From: Helianthus annuus
Lineage: Eukaryota > Streptophyta > Magnoliopsida > Asterales > Asteraceae
Direction of reading: 5' to 3'
DNA length: 64,000 nucleotides
Assembly (NCBI RefSeq): GCF_002127325.2
Contig: NC_035449.2
Location: forward strand, 141,752,820 to 141,816,819
How positions within the stretch are numbered: position 1 is the first letter of the stretch; each line of letters opens with the position of its first letter. Below are positions 48,101 through 58,226 of the stretch, piece after piece. The translations under genes and the position numbers were made by a program. The notes beneath the pieces are model-generated. The model saw only the letters and a program-made list of their open reading frames with translations, ran no database searches and was not told the DNA's origin.

Positions 48101-49791
48101 TCCTCCAATCTCTTCTCTTTCGTTGATGCGTCAGTAACAAGTGCCAAGATGGCAGTGTGGCCCTTTCGTAAACACTTTTGAGCCTTCAGGAAGGAGATGA
48201 TGCCAACCACTGCACCACTCTTGTCGCCTTGAACTTCGAGAGGTCCTTTACCAGAACGGGGAATACGAACTATTTTCTCCTTGCATAAGATCTCTGCTTG
48301 CTGCTGGGATAACCAATCCATACCAATGACGATGTCGAAACTACCCAAAGCTATGGGAATTAGATCGATAGAGAAAATCTGACCAGCGAGGATAAGATTA
48401 CAACCCTGAACTATGTGTGTGGCCTCTAGACTTTTACCATTCGCTAACTCTACGACATGCTTAATGTTCAAAAGTGTGGGTGTACGTTTGAGCATTTGAC
48501 TAACTTTCAGAGACATATAACTGGTATCCGCACCCGAATCAAATAAAACAGTAACATAAAAGTCGTCGAGAAGAAACTTACCCATAACCACGTTAGGATC
48601 GTTCCTTGCGTCACCCTGCCCAGCACAAATGCACGTCCCCTAGCGCCGTTGTTCCCATCATTGTTATTTCCCCTGTTGCTGATTCTGCGGCGTTTGCTGC
48701 TGCTGCTGGCGATCCTGAGTTACAGGCCATGGGCTCCTACAATCCTTGGCCTCATGACCCATCTTTAGACACCTCTGACAACGACCCTTGTTGCACTGGC
48801 CACTGTGGTGTCTGTTACAATTGTTGCACCTTGGGTGATTTCCTCGATACACACCCCTTCCCTGACTGCCCGAAGATTGCTGACCAGGGCTCTGATAGTT
48901 GTCAATCTTTCGCTGCTGAACCTAGGACTGAACTGTGGCTGAACCCTTGCTAGAATCCCCCTCCCATTTCCTCTTGTTGTCACTGGGAGTAGTAGAAGTA
49001 GCAGGGGTGGTAGCGGTAGTAGTAGCACTGATACGTTTAGGCAGTCTGTTCTGATCCACTGCCTGATCTGTGAGGCGATGAGCAAGACGTTCAATGTCCT
49101 GGATATTATCGAGGTTAGCCGATGTCACATGGCTCTGGATTTCTGGCGCTAGACCCTTGAGATACAACTCAATGCGCTTGATTGGAGGGTCCACCATAGT
49201 TGGACACAAGATGGCCAGCTCGTTTGACCGTTTCGTATAAGCTTCAATTTCCGACCCTGTCATTTTCAGATGAAAGAACTTCACTTCTAACTTGTGGATG
49301 TCATCACGTGTACAGTATTCCCGCTTGATAAGTTCCTTGAAATCATTCCAAGGAGTGGCGTTAGCAGCTGCCAGCCCTAAAATCTGAACTTGCGCATTCC
49401 ACCAAGTCAGCGCAATGCCTTCTAGTGTACCAGTGGCGTACTTCACCCTGCGAGCCTCAGTGCATTTACACATCTCAAATACGGACTTGAGCTTTTCGAA
49501 CCAATGGAGGAGTCCAACTGCTCCTTCAGTGCCACTGAACGTGCTAGGACGACAGTCCATGAAATTCTTGAAAGTGCAAACAGGTTGCTGAACGTGTTAA
49601 CCTGTTGTGTATAAAAACAGGACAAGGTTTAACACAAGAATTGGGTTTAGGAGTGTAGGACCTAAAAATCCTAGAGTGAGTTTGCGACTGCAGGGTATAC
49701 CTCCTGCTTGAGCGGCTGCAAGTGCCGCAGCAACTTGTTCGTTAACGAGAGCCGTCAACTGGGCTTGAGTCATGTTAACGCGTCCACTCAT
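45169..49791 (-). pseudogene. Gag-Pol of minus-strand Tekay-like element, with several stops and a disrupted gag
   Basis: Read on the minus strand, it begins at 49791 (MSGRVNMTQAQLTALVNEQV) and stays mainly in one frame. Gag is split after AAAQAGG by about 95 bp of copia-like DNA (49601-49695), then resumes HVQQPVCTFKNFMDC. Further domains: zinc knuckle CQRCLKMGHEAKDC (about 48760), protease FDSGADTSY (about 48540), RT with FIDDILIYS (about 47530), RNase [11 protein letters not shown], integrase finger and DDE core, chromodomain-like [17 protein letters not shown]. Stops interrupt it near 48922, 47914 (before GFIRPS), 47305 (before IRQFLG), 46624 and 46333 (Trp to TGA before EISMDF). Two compensating frameshifts flank about 80 bp near 48600-48665. 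It cannot make a full polyprotein. Confidence 0.9.
45209..45250 (-). other. Polypurine tract and palindrome of minus-strand element
   Basis: On the minus strand the order is aatttcgggacgaaatt, a short gap, then aacggggggagga immediately before the LTR that starts at 45208. Confidence 0.85.
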
Positions 49792-50076
49792 GATCTTCAT
49801 ATCAAAGGGAACATAAAGGAGGGAGGTTCGCGAAAAGTGCGATGACAGAAGAGAGTAAGCACACAAGTGAGTGGTTATGTGCATCTAAGCATACCATGAG
49901 CAAAGTTCTATGTAATCTAGCAAGTAGGCAATAAAACATATACCATATTACCTAGAATGTTGAGTCTTGCACGTGGAGCGAAGCGTCGTTGTGGATCGTT
50001 GAGCACTGTTCTGGTTATAGTCTGGTTTCAATAAAAACATTTTCCCTTTATTAAAACCGAGTTCTCTATAACCAAT

Positions 50077-50090
50077 GGCTCTGATACCAA
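50077..50090 (-). other. Primer binding site of minus-strand element
   Basis: ggctctgataccaa (reverse complement of the initiator tRNA-Met site) lies 2 bp from the LTR beginning at 50093. Confidence 0.92.
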
Positions 50091-50092
50091 TC

Positions 50093-52419
50093 TGTCACAC
50101 CCCCAAAATCCACACGCGGAGTATCACCGCATGGGGGCGTGACCTGACCAGGTCAAGCCACCAATCATATTGAACATTGCAAGTATTAAATAAAATTCAA
50201 CCCATCAATATAAAAGGTGGTCAAAACCAAACATAGTTAAAGTATAGCGGAAGCATAATTGTGAAAACCCAAACATAAGTATAAGTTCATAAAGTGTAAA
50301 TGTTTAACATGGAACTCAACAGTCCATGTTCCCACAACGATCGCGCCTCCCGTGCAAGCTGCATGAGTACCTATTGTCCTGCAAGGCATGTAACAGAGAG
50401 TCAACAACTAGTTGAGCGAGTTCACAGTAAGCAAGTTCGTAATAGTAAGTTCGTTGCATCATCATGCGTCATTAACTAAGTCATTTGTATGTTCATTTAG
50501 TGGGGGGCTTCCCATGTGTATATGTACTAGACTAGGGGCAACCACAAGTGTTCTTCTTAACCCAAGAACAGTAGTACGTACGAGGTTTACGTAGGTTTTA
50601 CGTAAGTGTCCTTCTTAACTCGAGGACAGTGGTACGCGGGGGTTTACGTAGGTTTTACGTAAGTGCTCTTCACAACCCGAGGCACTAGTGAGTATTAGTT
50701 TACGTAGGTTTTACGTAAGTGTCCTTCGCAACCTGAGGACAGTGATAAGTACAAGTATACGTAGGTTTTACGTATGGGTCCTTCGCGACCGAGGACGATG
50801 GTAGATAGTCTAGTAACAGTGTAAGTCCAAGTAATTGTTCAATCCCATTCCTTTAATCCCATTCCCTACCGACCGGGAATCCCATGCCTTGGTAAGAGTG
50901 TGAACTCACCTTGGTTTGCTCGGCAGATACACGAAAAGGTTACTTGAGCTAAGAGGGGTCAACCACGTCCTAACATGGTTACCATACAAGTCAGGCTTTT
51001 GGTTTCGAGTAATGCACATAAGTTTACACATAGCCTAATAGGTTTTCAACACGTTTTGATCATGGTAAACAGTTAACCGTCACGAGCATAACACATTCAT
51101 ACTTGTGCGTTTCAAATATAAGCCCAATTGTACCCGGCCCAACATGTTGTGCGTTCGCCACAGCCTTGTGCGATCTACAACATGTTGTGAGATCCAATGA
51201 AAACCCGGCCCAACAGTTAAGAAGTCCGGCACGTAAACGGCCCAATCAATAAACATGAGTCTTGTGCGACCCGATGGACTTGTGCGATCCGTATAGCTTG
51301 TGCGATTGGGATTGGGCTTTGAGGCCCAACCGTGTAATAGTGTGTGTATGGCCCAAGCCTTGTGCGATCAACACTATCTTGTGCGATCCACAAGGTCTTG
51401 TGCGATCATGCAAAAGCTGTGTTGTACGCTGTGTTTAATCAGTTGCACTAATCTTGTGCGACTGAACTTGTGCGACTGGTACTTGTGCGATCAGATCTGG
51501 TATGATCTGATCTTGTGCGATCTGGGAGTTTTGTGCGATTGATTAACTAATTCCCGTGATTCATGCAATCAGTAACATCCAATCAATTAGTTTCCAAGTT
51601 TACAATTTATCAATCAATACTAACAACTTCCAAATCAGATAGTAATCGATCAAACAAGGCTTTTACTATCAATTTCTTATGAACCCTAGACATGATCGAA
51701 CACAATATAGACTAGACGATTTGTGTTCTTGACTACGAGCATGCAATCTAATCATAACAATACCACGAAATCATTCGCAAATGAACACATTACAGCCGAT
51801 TAATCATCTAGTCGGTTCTAAATTAGCGGTAATATCATAAAATCATCAAATCTTATATTAATCATAGTCAACATACATGTGAGCCGATTATCAAGAACAC
51901 TATCCTTCAACATCATAATCAATCATGTTTACAGGAACCCTAGATCATTATGCAAGATTATTATAGCACACTCATCAAAACATCATCAAACATGCAATCG
52001 ATGAACCCAAACACTAACCGATTAGAGATAGAATGAGGATGATCCGAACACAAAAAGCTTCAAGAGATGGAGATGGGTGTCGTCGGCTTCGAGAGGAGAG
52101 AAAGAGATTTAGGGTTTGTGTGTGTGTTCTTGTTTTGTAACAAATGAGAAGCAACCCCACACATGAGTGCTTGTATGCGTATAAAAGGGAGTGGGCCGAA
52201 CCCTTCCTTGGGCTGCCTTTGGTTCGGGTTTCGAGTACACGAATTGGTGGAGCCCAATAGTACTTGTGTGATTGAGTTGAGCGTTGTGCGATCGGTTCAA
52301 ATAATAACACATAACATAACAATATAACATTCAATTAATCATTTAAGTTCACATAATCATAAATCGTTCAAACAAGTTACACTAAGTACAAGGAGAGGTT
52401 TGAAATACGAGTTGTCACA
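50093..52419 (-). repeat. 5' LTR of minus-strand Tekay-like element, lacking 102 bp at its outer end
   Basis: It is near-identical to 42762-45106, then stops at gttgtcaca (52419). The partner continues for 102 bp to the true LTR end. Downstream is copia sequence (atttcaacagatg). It carries the same 57-bp array (50537-50810) and word field (51120-51545). Confidence 0.88.
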
Positions 52420-53813
52420 ATTTCAACAGATGTTGTTTCAACAACTACCCTTATCACCATACCAATCACCACTCAATCCACCAATACACCTACAAATACA
52501 CCTCCAACCACTCCAAAAATCAAAAGAAGAAGGATAACAAATGCCATACTTGAAGATGACAATGTACCTTCTCCTCTTCCAATTTCTTCACAACCTCTGA
52601 TCCTGTCCACTCTCCAAAAACCTACTTCATCTGCTTCAATCCTATCCCCTGACCCAAACACTGCCTTGGTTCCCTTGGGAATAAAATATCCTCTGGATCT
52701 TCCAACAGTTAGAGAGGAGATCAAATCCTTTTATTCTGAAGATGATCCTGAAAAGAGGAACCTCCCATATCTCCATGGTTATCCTTTGCCAAGAAATATA
52801 GAAGAGTATCTTCAACTGAAGGCCAAACAAGCAGAGGATATATCAAGAAGGGATACAAAGGGAAAGTCTGATAAAGAGATTCAAAGGAACCTGCAATATC
52901 TGCTAACCCAAGTCAGAACATTAGAGTAGTTTTCAAAAGACCTTTGTCAGAAGCTATCAGAGAAAGATGATGAAAGCTTGAAACAATACTACATTGAGCA
53001 CATCATGATGAGTAAGAAATACAAGGCAGAAAGGTATCAATTCAAAGACTGGACCATTACTGAACTCAAGCAGGAGATTGCAAGAATACGGAAAATGCTT
53101 GAAGACAAAACAAAACAAACCCCTCCAGTTTGGTCTCAGTACAAAAAGAATATACCTGAAAAGAATGAAGAAAGAGCTGATAACTGCACATTATGGCTCA
53201 AGGAATCAAGTCACTAGATGGACAGAGGTAAAGTGGTAGAAACCTACAAAAGGTTGGAAAAAGAAGAAAGAAGGATCCCACTGCTCCCAAAAAGCCAGAT
53301 TATCCAGAAGCAGTGGTTCCAGCCAAACATACCCTGCCAACTAAAAGATCTGCTACAACCATTGCCTCATCTGCTATTGTTATCAATCAAAGAAAAAGGC
53401 AAAAACAGATGAGTGAAGAAGAAGTGGCACTAGAAGAATCAGAAATTTTTAAGTTGGTTGTCAAGCAGATGTTGGTAGAAAATCCCGAATCAACAAAGCT
53501 ACAAGAAATAGCTAAAGGATTCATGGGCAGACCTTCATCTCCAAGTTCCTCAAAAATAAAACCTCTCCCAAGAAACCCACCAGACTCAAAAATACTAAAG
53601 TGGAAGTCTGATCAAAAGACCCACGTATTGACACTGCTCAAGTCTACTGGTGAAGTTAAGCATATATCAAGGGAAAATGCACTTGGTCTGGGTGTAGCTG
53701 ATTTACAAGATCTCCTTGAGCTTCAACTGTGCAGGGGTGAGGATGATGAAGATTCTCTGAACGTTGAATTACAATTCAAAGGGAAAATCAGGGAAATGCC
53801 GATGAGGCAATAA
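52420..53813 (+). pseudogene. Downstream ORF of the copia element, part 3
   Basis: Reading from 52420 gives ISTDVVSTTTLITIPITTQS, Thr/Pro-rich, then a folded-looking segment (VPLGIKYPLDLPTVREEIKS, YLHGYPLPRNIEEYLQLKAK), broken by TAG at 52927-52929. It resumes at 52978 (YKAERYQFKDWTITELKQEI), breaks at TAG 53215-53217, and shifts frame near 53313. The last frame ends at TAA 53811-53813 and contains ESEIFKLVVKQMLVENPEST and LGVADLQDLLELQLCRGEDD. Conserved words and the end just before the polypurine tract (53851-53862) indicate the C-terminus. No known domain is assigned. With parts 1 and 2 it forms one very long, decayed, env-position ORF. Confidence 0.65.
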
Positions 53814-53850
53814 AGATCTTGAATAATGAAGTGTTTTGGCATCATCTGTT

Positions 53851-53862
53851 CCAGGGGGAGAT
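53851..53862 (+). other. Polypurine tract of copia element
   Basis: ccagggggagat directly precedes the 3' LTR starting at 53863. Confidence 0.85.
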
Positions 53863-54610
53863 TGTTGGGATTGAACCCTACAAAGGAACAATTGATAAAG
53901 CCAAAACTGGTTCAGAACAGTGGATCATCATAAGCAGTGTCTGCACAAAGTCTTTCCCCTTGACAGTGGCCTTAACAACTGATAGACTACAAGCTCTCCT
54001 ATTTTACAACTGTTGACAAGCCAAAGCACTGATGAAAATTAAAGTACTGAAGCTCAATCTACTGATGTGTCCCAAGCACTGATAAAGACCAAAGCACTGC
54101 TCCTCCAAAGAACTAATCCTCCTTTGAAGAGACCACTGATGCTCAACATCAGTGCTTAACCTATAACAGTGGAATGAAGAATTGGTGTTTTATTTATACT
54201 TTGTTTATCAGTTGTTTAGTTATCAGTGGTTGTATAGGTCAATGGTTGTAGTTTTTTAGGAGGTTAGATGTCACTTTCATGGTGACGTCAGCCGTAGATG
54301 CTTAGTGGTTGTGTTGTTCTATAAATAGAACAGTACCTTGTACTGTTTTGTTAGCTCTTTTCTTCCAAGTCATTTCTGTACGAACAATCAGTGAGCTCAG
54401 GCTGAGGGGGAGATCTTTGCATGCATGCATTTGATTTGTTTATTGTAATCAAATATAATCATTCGATTAAATGTTAAACATGTTTGCTTAAACTTCTCTT
54501 CCATTGATTGTGTTATCAAAAGTTTATTTCATTTATTCCACTGCAATTAATCTCTGTTTCATCTTCATTCTAATTAAACAAACACAATCTAAGAAACTCA
54601 GATCCTAACA
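53863..54610 (+). repeat. 3' LTR of copia element
   Basis: It begins tgttgggatt and ends gatcctaaca, matching 13189-13914. It carries about 21 bp more near its end (cttcattctaattaaac), which the 5' LTR lacks. Confidence 0.92.
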
Positions 54611-54872
54611 TCCTCCCTTTTAATGAAGGGCAAAATGGTCTTTTAACGCTTTATTATAACAAATTAAAAAATTTGACCATTTTGCCGTTCATTAAAATGG
54701 AGGAAAAAAACAAAAAAATGGATGTTAACTGAAAAATCTGACCAGATTTTGCTTTTGGATGAAAATGACAACAAAATGGAAACAACAAGGACCCAGATTC
54801 AAAAGGTTTGAATTTTGGACTAAAATGGTAAAACACCTCAGGGACCATTTTGACAGTTTAATCTTACAACTT

Positions 54873-55334
54873 TAAAACTTATGCAACATCGAAACTCACC
54901 CACTTCTTCCACTCCAAAGATATGTTTTTTGCCCTGTTATTTATCCAAGTGAAAGACGAAGTTTGTATATCCCGGACGACTTATCAATAATTACTCGTTT
55001 GCCGCTAAAAAGACGAAGTTCGTATATCCCCATGATCTTATAAAGATTTTGTCTTAATCTTTATAAAGTACATATTGGTTATGAAATGTTCACTGAATTG
55101 ATAGTTTTCGGTTAACAATGGTGTTCCTCAAATCGAATAACAAATTTTCAAATACACGAATCGAAGTTTTAAAATTCTAATAAGAAGGTTAAAGGAGGTT
55201 GTCCATTGTTTGTGGTAAATTTTTGTAGCCGAAAAAAAGAAGTTCGTGGAAAAACTCTTTAGCTTGCCGGAAAAAAAGTTTAGTTCAGGGGAGATGATGA
55301 TTAACAGTACAAAGTTTGAGTAAAATAAAAATAA
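54873..55334. other. No gene seen
   Basis: AT-rich sequence. The words gacgaagtt(t/c)gtatatccc appear twice (about 54956 and 55012), a short diverged duplication. Confidence 0.5.
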
Positions 55335-55710
55335 GAGTTAAATGTCATTTTAGTCTATGTGGTTTGGGCCGTTTTGAGAGTTTAGTCCAAAAGTTTCATT
55401 TTTCGCCTGTGGATCCAAAAATGTTTCAACGTTACCATTTTAGTCAACTGGGTTAACTTCATACATTATTTCGGTTAACGAGAAGGGAAATTCGGTCATT
55501 TTACATGGCTGAATTGCCCTTCTATTTCACGGAATTACATATAAAATGACCGAATTTCCCTTCTCGTTAACAGAAATAATGGATAAATTTAACCTAGTGG
55601 ACTAAAATGACAACGGTAAAACGTTTTTGGACCCACAGACGAAAAATGAAACCTTTGGACTAAACTGTCAAAATAACTCAAACCAAAGGGACTAAAATGA
55701 CATTTAACTC
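55335..55710. mobile_element. Mutator-type MITE
   Basis: This 376-bp foldback starts gagttaaatgtcattttag and ends ctaaaatgacatttaactc. The arms are inverted over most of the length, including tttgggcc/tcaaac, gtggatcc/ggaccca and ttcccttctcgttaac words. Flanks are taaaaataa (55326-55334) and taaaaagaa (55711-55719), a 9-bp TSD with one mismatch. Confidence 0.85.
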
Positions 55711-56340
55711 TAAAAAGAAAAAGAAAAAGTTATACCAACTTAGTTGAGTTAAAAATAATAAAAAAAAACACCTATTTTAATAAATAAGTTTGAAACCATC
55801 CATTTTAATGAATATTTTTTACACCAACAACTATTTGGGAAAAAAACTCAACTTAAAACTACACCAAAATTTCAAATCTAGTCTAACCCTATTGATCGGG
55901 CCCGTTTTGATATACAACCCAAAGAAAATACAATATGGAGTTAAATATCAAAAACCCCACGAAAGCTAGAAGTTGAAGACCAAAATATTTGATTGTTTGC
56001 TAGTTTACAAAACCTGATTGCACGTGCATCATATAAATATTGACTACTCAATAATATTATTGACACAGATCTCAAAGATCTGTGATTGCCGTCTCCAAGC
56101 AGGACCCATTCCATTTCTATACTCCATACTCAAGTGTCGGCAGCTCATTATAATGCATATTCTATGTATGTAAGAAAATATCAATTTGTATATATTACGA
56201 GCTGTTTGTATATGGCGAATATTTTGTTTAAAACTATGATGATAGGTTTTATAAGGTTTACAAAAATGTTTCTAATCTTTGTGATTATTTATAACTTAAT
56301 TAAATGATGATATATGATTTACTCTTAATTCATCTCTACA
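55711..56340. other. No gene seen
   Basis: AT-rich. The only sizeable ORF (56086-56307) has no recognisable features and normal base bias for non-coding sequence. Confidence 0.5.
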
Positions 56341-56342
56341 TT

Positions 56343-56430
56343 CTATAGTAGTAGGACTCAAATCCTTGACCTCTAGTAGAGGGGACACCATCTAACATAC
56401 CACGATGCCATTGCGCTAAAGGCCATTCGA
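56343..56430 (-). mobile_element. tRNA-like fragment, probably SINE-derived
   Basis: On the minus strand a box A-like tagcgcaatggc and a box B-like ggatttgagtcc are spaced as in a tRNA-like head. The box B deviates from consensus and no acceptor stem is evident. No TSD was found. Confidence 0.45.
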
Positions 56431-56986
56431 TAAATGATAAATTCCTTGATTATAATGATGGAGATTGTAATACTTGCTTTGAAACCATATCGTCTCATTA
56501 CTTAGTACACCATACATTCGACATTGGATTGTAGTTCATATATTCTTAGCTATCTATGAGGGACAAATTTTTATGGATTGACTATTCGATGGTCATTTAG
56601 TATTTAGCTTGTTGATGTTGTCTAGCTAGGAGAGGATGTTCTGATATTAGGTGTTTCTTACTAAGAAACAACATACGATTGCCTAATCAAGTGTTGAGAC
56701 TGAGTATCCTGTCTTGTAATCTTTCTTCTGATTCAAAATCATGGTTGTGTATCATTACTGTTTCGGTAATGGAATAGATGAAATAAATATCCAAAAATGG
56801 TTTTTATTTCAAGATGAAATCTAGTTGTAATTGTTCACCATAAAAAACACTTTAAGATTTTTATATATTATGTATGAGAAAGAAAAAAAAACTAACAATA
56901 TGTGTATTCTGTTTTATTCCGTACTGTTTTTTTTAATACTCAGCTTCTTTTTTGTAAGAAATACAACTAAATGAAATATAACAAAC
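56431..56986. other. No gene seen
   Basis: AT-rich sequence without a recognisable element or ORF. Confidence 0.5.
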
Positions 56987-56989
56987 TAA

Positions 56990-57170
56990 GGGGCTGTTTG
57001 GCTAAGCTTATTGGAATGACTTATTTACTTATTTGAAAAGCAAATAAGTCATAATGGAATGACTTATTTACTTATTCCTCTAACATAATAAGCTAACACA
57101 AACACCTTTTAACTTTTAAAAAAGTAAATAAGTAAATAAGTCACTAAAATAAACTTAGCCAGACAGCCCC
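56990..57170. mobile_element. Tourist-like (PIF/Harbinger) MITE
   Basis: A 181-bp foldback beginning ggggctgtttggctaag and ending cttagccagacagcccc, flanked by TAA on both sides (56987-56989 and 57171-57173). The GGGGCTGTTTGG-like end and 3-bp TAA/TTA TSD are typical of PIF/Harbinger MITEs. Confidence 0.82.
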
Positions 57171-57207
57171 TAAAATAGTTAGTCAGGGCTAACACGTTCT
57201 TGTAGAT

Positions 57208-57318
57208 CACTGGGCTTAGTGGTCAAGTGGAAAGGGAAAGCCTTTTAAAACAATTAAATATAAGGTATTAGGTTCAAGTCTTACAAAAACAAGAAATTCA
57301 CCATTAAAAAAAACTTGC
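57208..57318 (+). mobile_element. Short tRNA-derived SINE
   Basis: Box A-like ttagtggtcaagtgg and box B-like ggttcaagtc are followed by a tail ending accattaaaaaaaac. The 10-bp word tcttgtagat flanks it (57198-57207 and 57319-57328). Confidence 0.65.
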
Positions 57319-57348
57319 TCTTGTAGATTAAAAACTTTGTTGAATTTA

Positions 57349-58223
57349 GGTTCTGTTTGTTTTTGCTTATATTGTCTGTAAAGAGCTTATGTCTGCGGAC
57401 GGGCAGACATAAGCCCTTGAAGACTGTTTGTTTTAAAAAAAATAAGATCTTAAAATAGCTTTTAAATAGCTTAAAAAAAAGCTATGAACTATAGCTTCAA
57501 GATCATATCAGATCTTCACACACCACCCACCCTTCTTCTTCTTCCTCTTCTCCCCTGCCACCACCACCTCCGCCACCACCACCGCACCACCTCCGCCACC
57601 ACCTCCACCACCACCATCGTCAAAACCCACCACCACCAAACCCGTCAATTTAGGGAGACCGTTGAGAGAGAGAGAGATCTGTGAGAGAGAGAGATCGGTG
57701 AGAGAGAGAGAGAGAGATCTGTGAGAGAGAGAGAGAGAGACCGTAGAGAGAGAGAGAGACTTGTGAGAGAGAGAGAGATCTGCGAGAGAGAGAGAGACCT
57801 GTGAGAGACCTGTGTGATGGCGGAGGTGGTGCGGTGGTGGTGGCGGAGGTGGTGCGGTGGTGGTGGTGGTTGTAGAGAGAGAGAGAGTGTGTTTTGTGAG
57901 AGAGAGAGACCGTAGAGAGAGAGAGAGAGGCGGTGGTGTGATGGCGGTGGTATGATGGCGGTGGTATGATGGCGGAGGTGGTGCGATGGTGGTGGCAGAG
58001 GTGGTGCGGTGGTGGTGGTGGTTGCAGAGAGAGAGTTTGTAGAGAGAGAGCAGAGAGAGAGAGCTTGTGTGTGTTGTGTGTGTTAAGTTGTTTTTGAAGA
58101 AAAAAAACAAATCCTCTTCTCCTTGCAGACTGCAGACATTTGAGCCACATCTTCTCTTGCAGATGCCTGCAGATGTGGTTCGCAGACTACAGACATTGTA
58201 CATCTGAAAAAACAAACAGCACC
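57349..58223. mobile_element. PIF/Harbinger-like non-autonomous element with GA-rich interior
   Basis: It starts ggttctgtttgttttt and ends aaaaaacaaacagcacc, flanked by TTA on both sides (57346-57348 and 58224-58226). Subterminal gcagac/gtctgc words occur at both ends. The interior is ccacc/ggtgg and (GA)n repeats. There is no transposase. The 288-residue minus-strand ORF over it is a translation of these repeats. Confidence 0.7.
57660..58070. repeat. Interspersed (GA)n and GGTGGTGG microsatellites
   Basis: GAGA runs of 10-30 bp alternate with ctgtgaga, gaccgtag and (gtggtg)n words at 57660-57805, 57870-57930 and 58024-58065. Confidence 0.85.
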
Positions 58224-58226
58224 TTA

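Larger units (their letters stand above)
42271..52419 (-). mobile_element. Rearranged minus-strand Tekay-like Ty3/gypsy element
   Basis: The core is ordinary: 3' LTR 42762-45208, polypurine tract 45209-45221, gag-pol on the minus strand 45169-49791, primer site 50077-50090, 5' LTR 50093-52419. Two features are not ordinary. First, beyond the 3' LTR the sequence repeats the primer site (42746-42759), the gag start and 95 bp of copia-like sequence, so that 42271-45106 and 49601-52419 are long direct repeats. Second, the 5' LTR lacks the outer 102 bp present at 45107-45208. No clean 5-bp TSD is visible. An 11-bp word caacagatgtt lies near both edges (42253-42263 and 52424-52434). Confidence 0.8.
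13189..54610 (+). mobile_element. Ty1/copia element (Sirevirus-like), internally deleted and split by two Ty3 elements
   Basis: The order is: LTR 13189-13914, primer site 13917-13929, RNase H remnant 13957-14449, long downstream ORF in three pieces (15015-16696, 41622-about 42360, 52420-53813), polypurine tract 53851-53862, LTR 53863-54610. Gag, protease, integrase and RT are absent, a deletion between the primer site and RNase H. Flanks are tactc (13184-13188) and tcctc (54611-54615), a 5-bp TSD with one mismatch. The long ORF placed after RNase H is the layout of Sireviruses (SIRE/Maximus copia lineage), so the lineage call is an inference from layout and the RNase H style. Confidence 0.8.
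11481..54863. mobile_element. Outer Mutator-type MITE, split by nested insertions
   Basis: The left arm (11481-11623 and 13160-13188) and the right arm (54611-54863) are inverted copies: tcaaaatagtccctga on the left matches tcagggaccattttga on the right, and tcagatttttcagt matches actgaaaaatctga. A 9-bp repeat ttacaactt flanks it (11472-11480 and 54864-54872). Without its insertions the element is about 425 bp. It carries no coding sequence. It was entered by the inner MITE (11624-13150) and by the copia element (13189-54610). The 9-bp TSD and long arms indicate a Mutator-type non-autonomous element. Confidence 0.85.

Noticed and set aside
56086..56307. 73-residue ORF as a small gene
   Set aside because: It is AT-driven, with no signal peptide or domain I can support and no conserved context.
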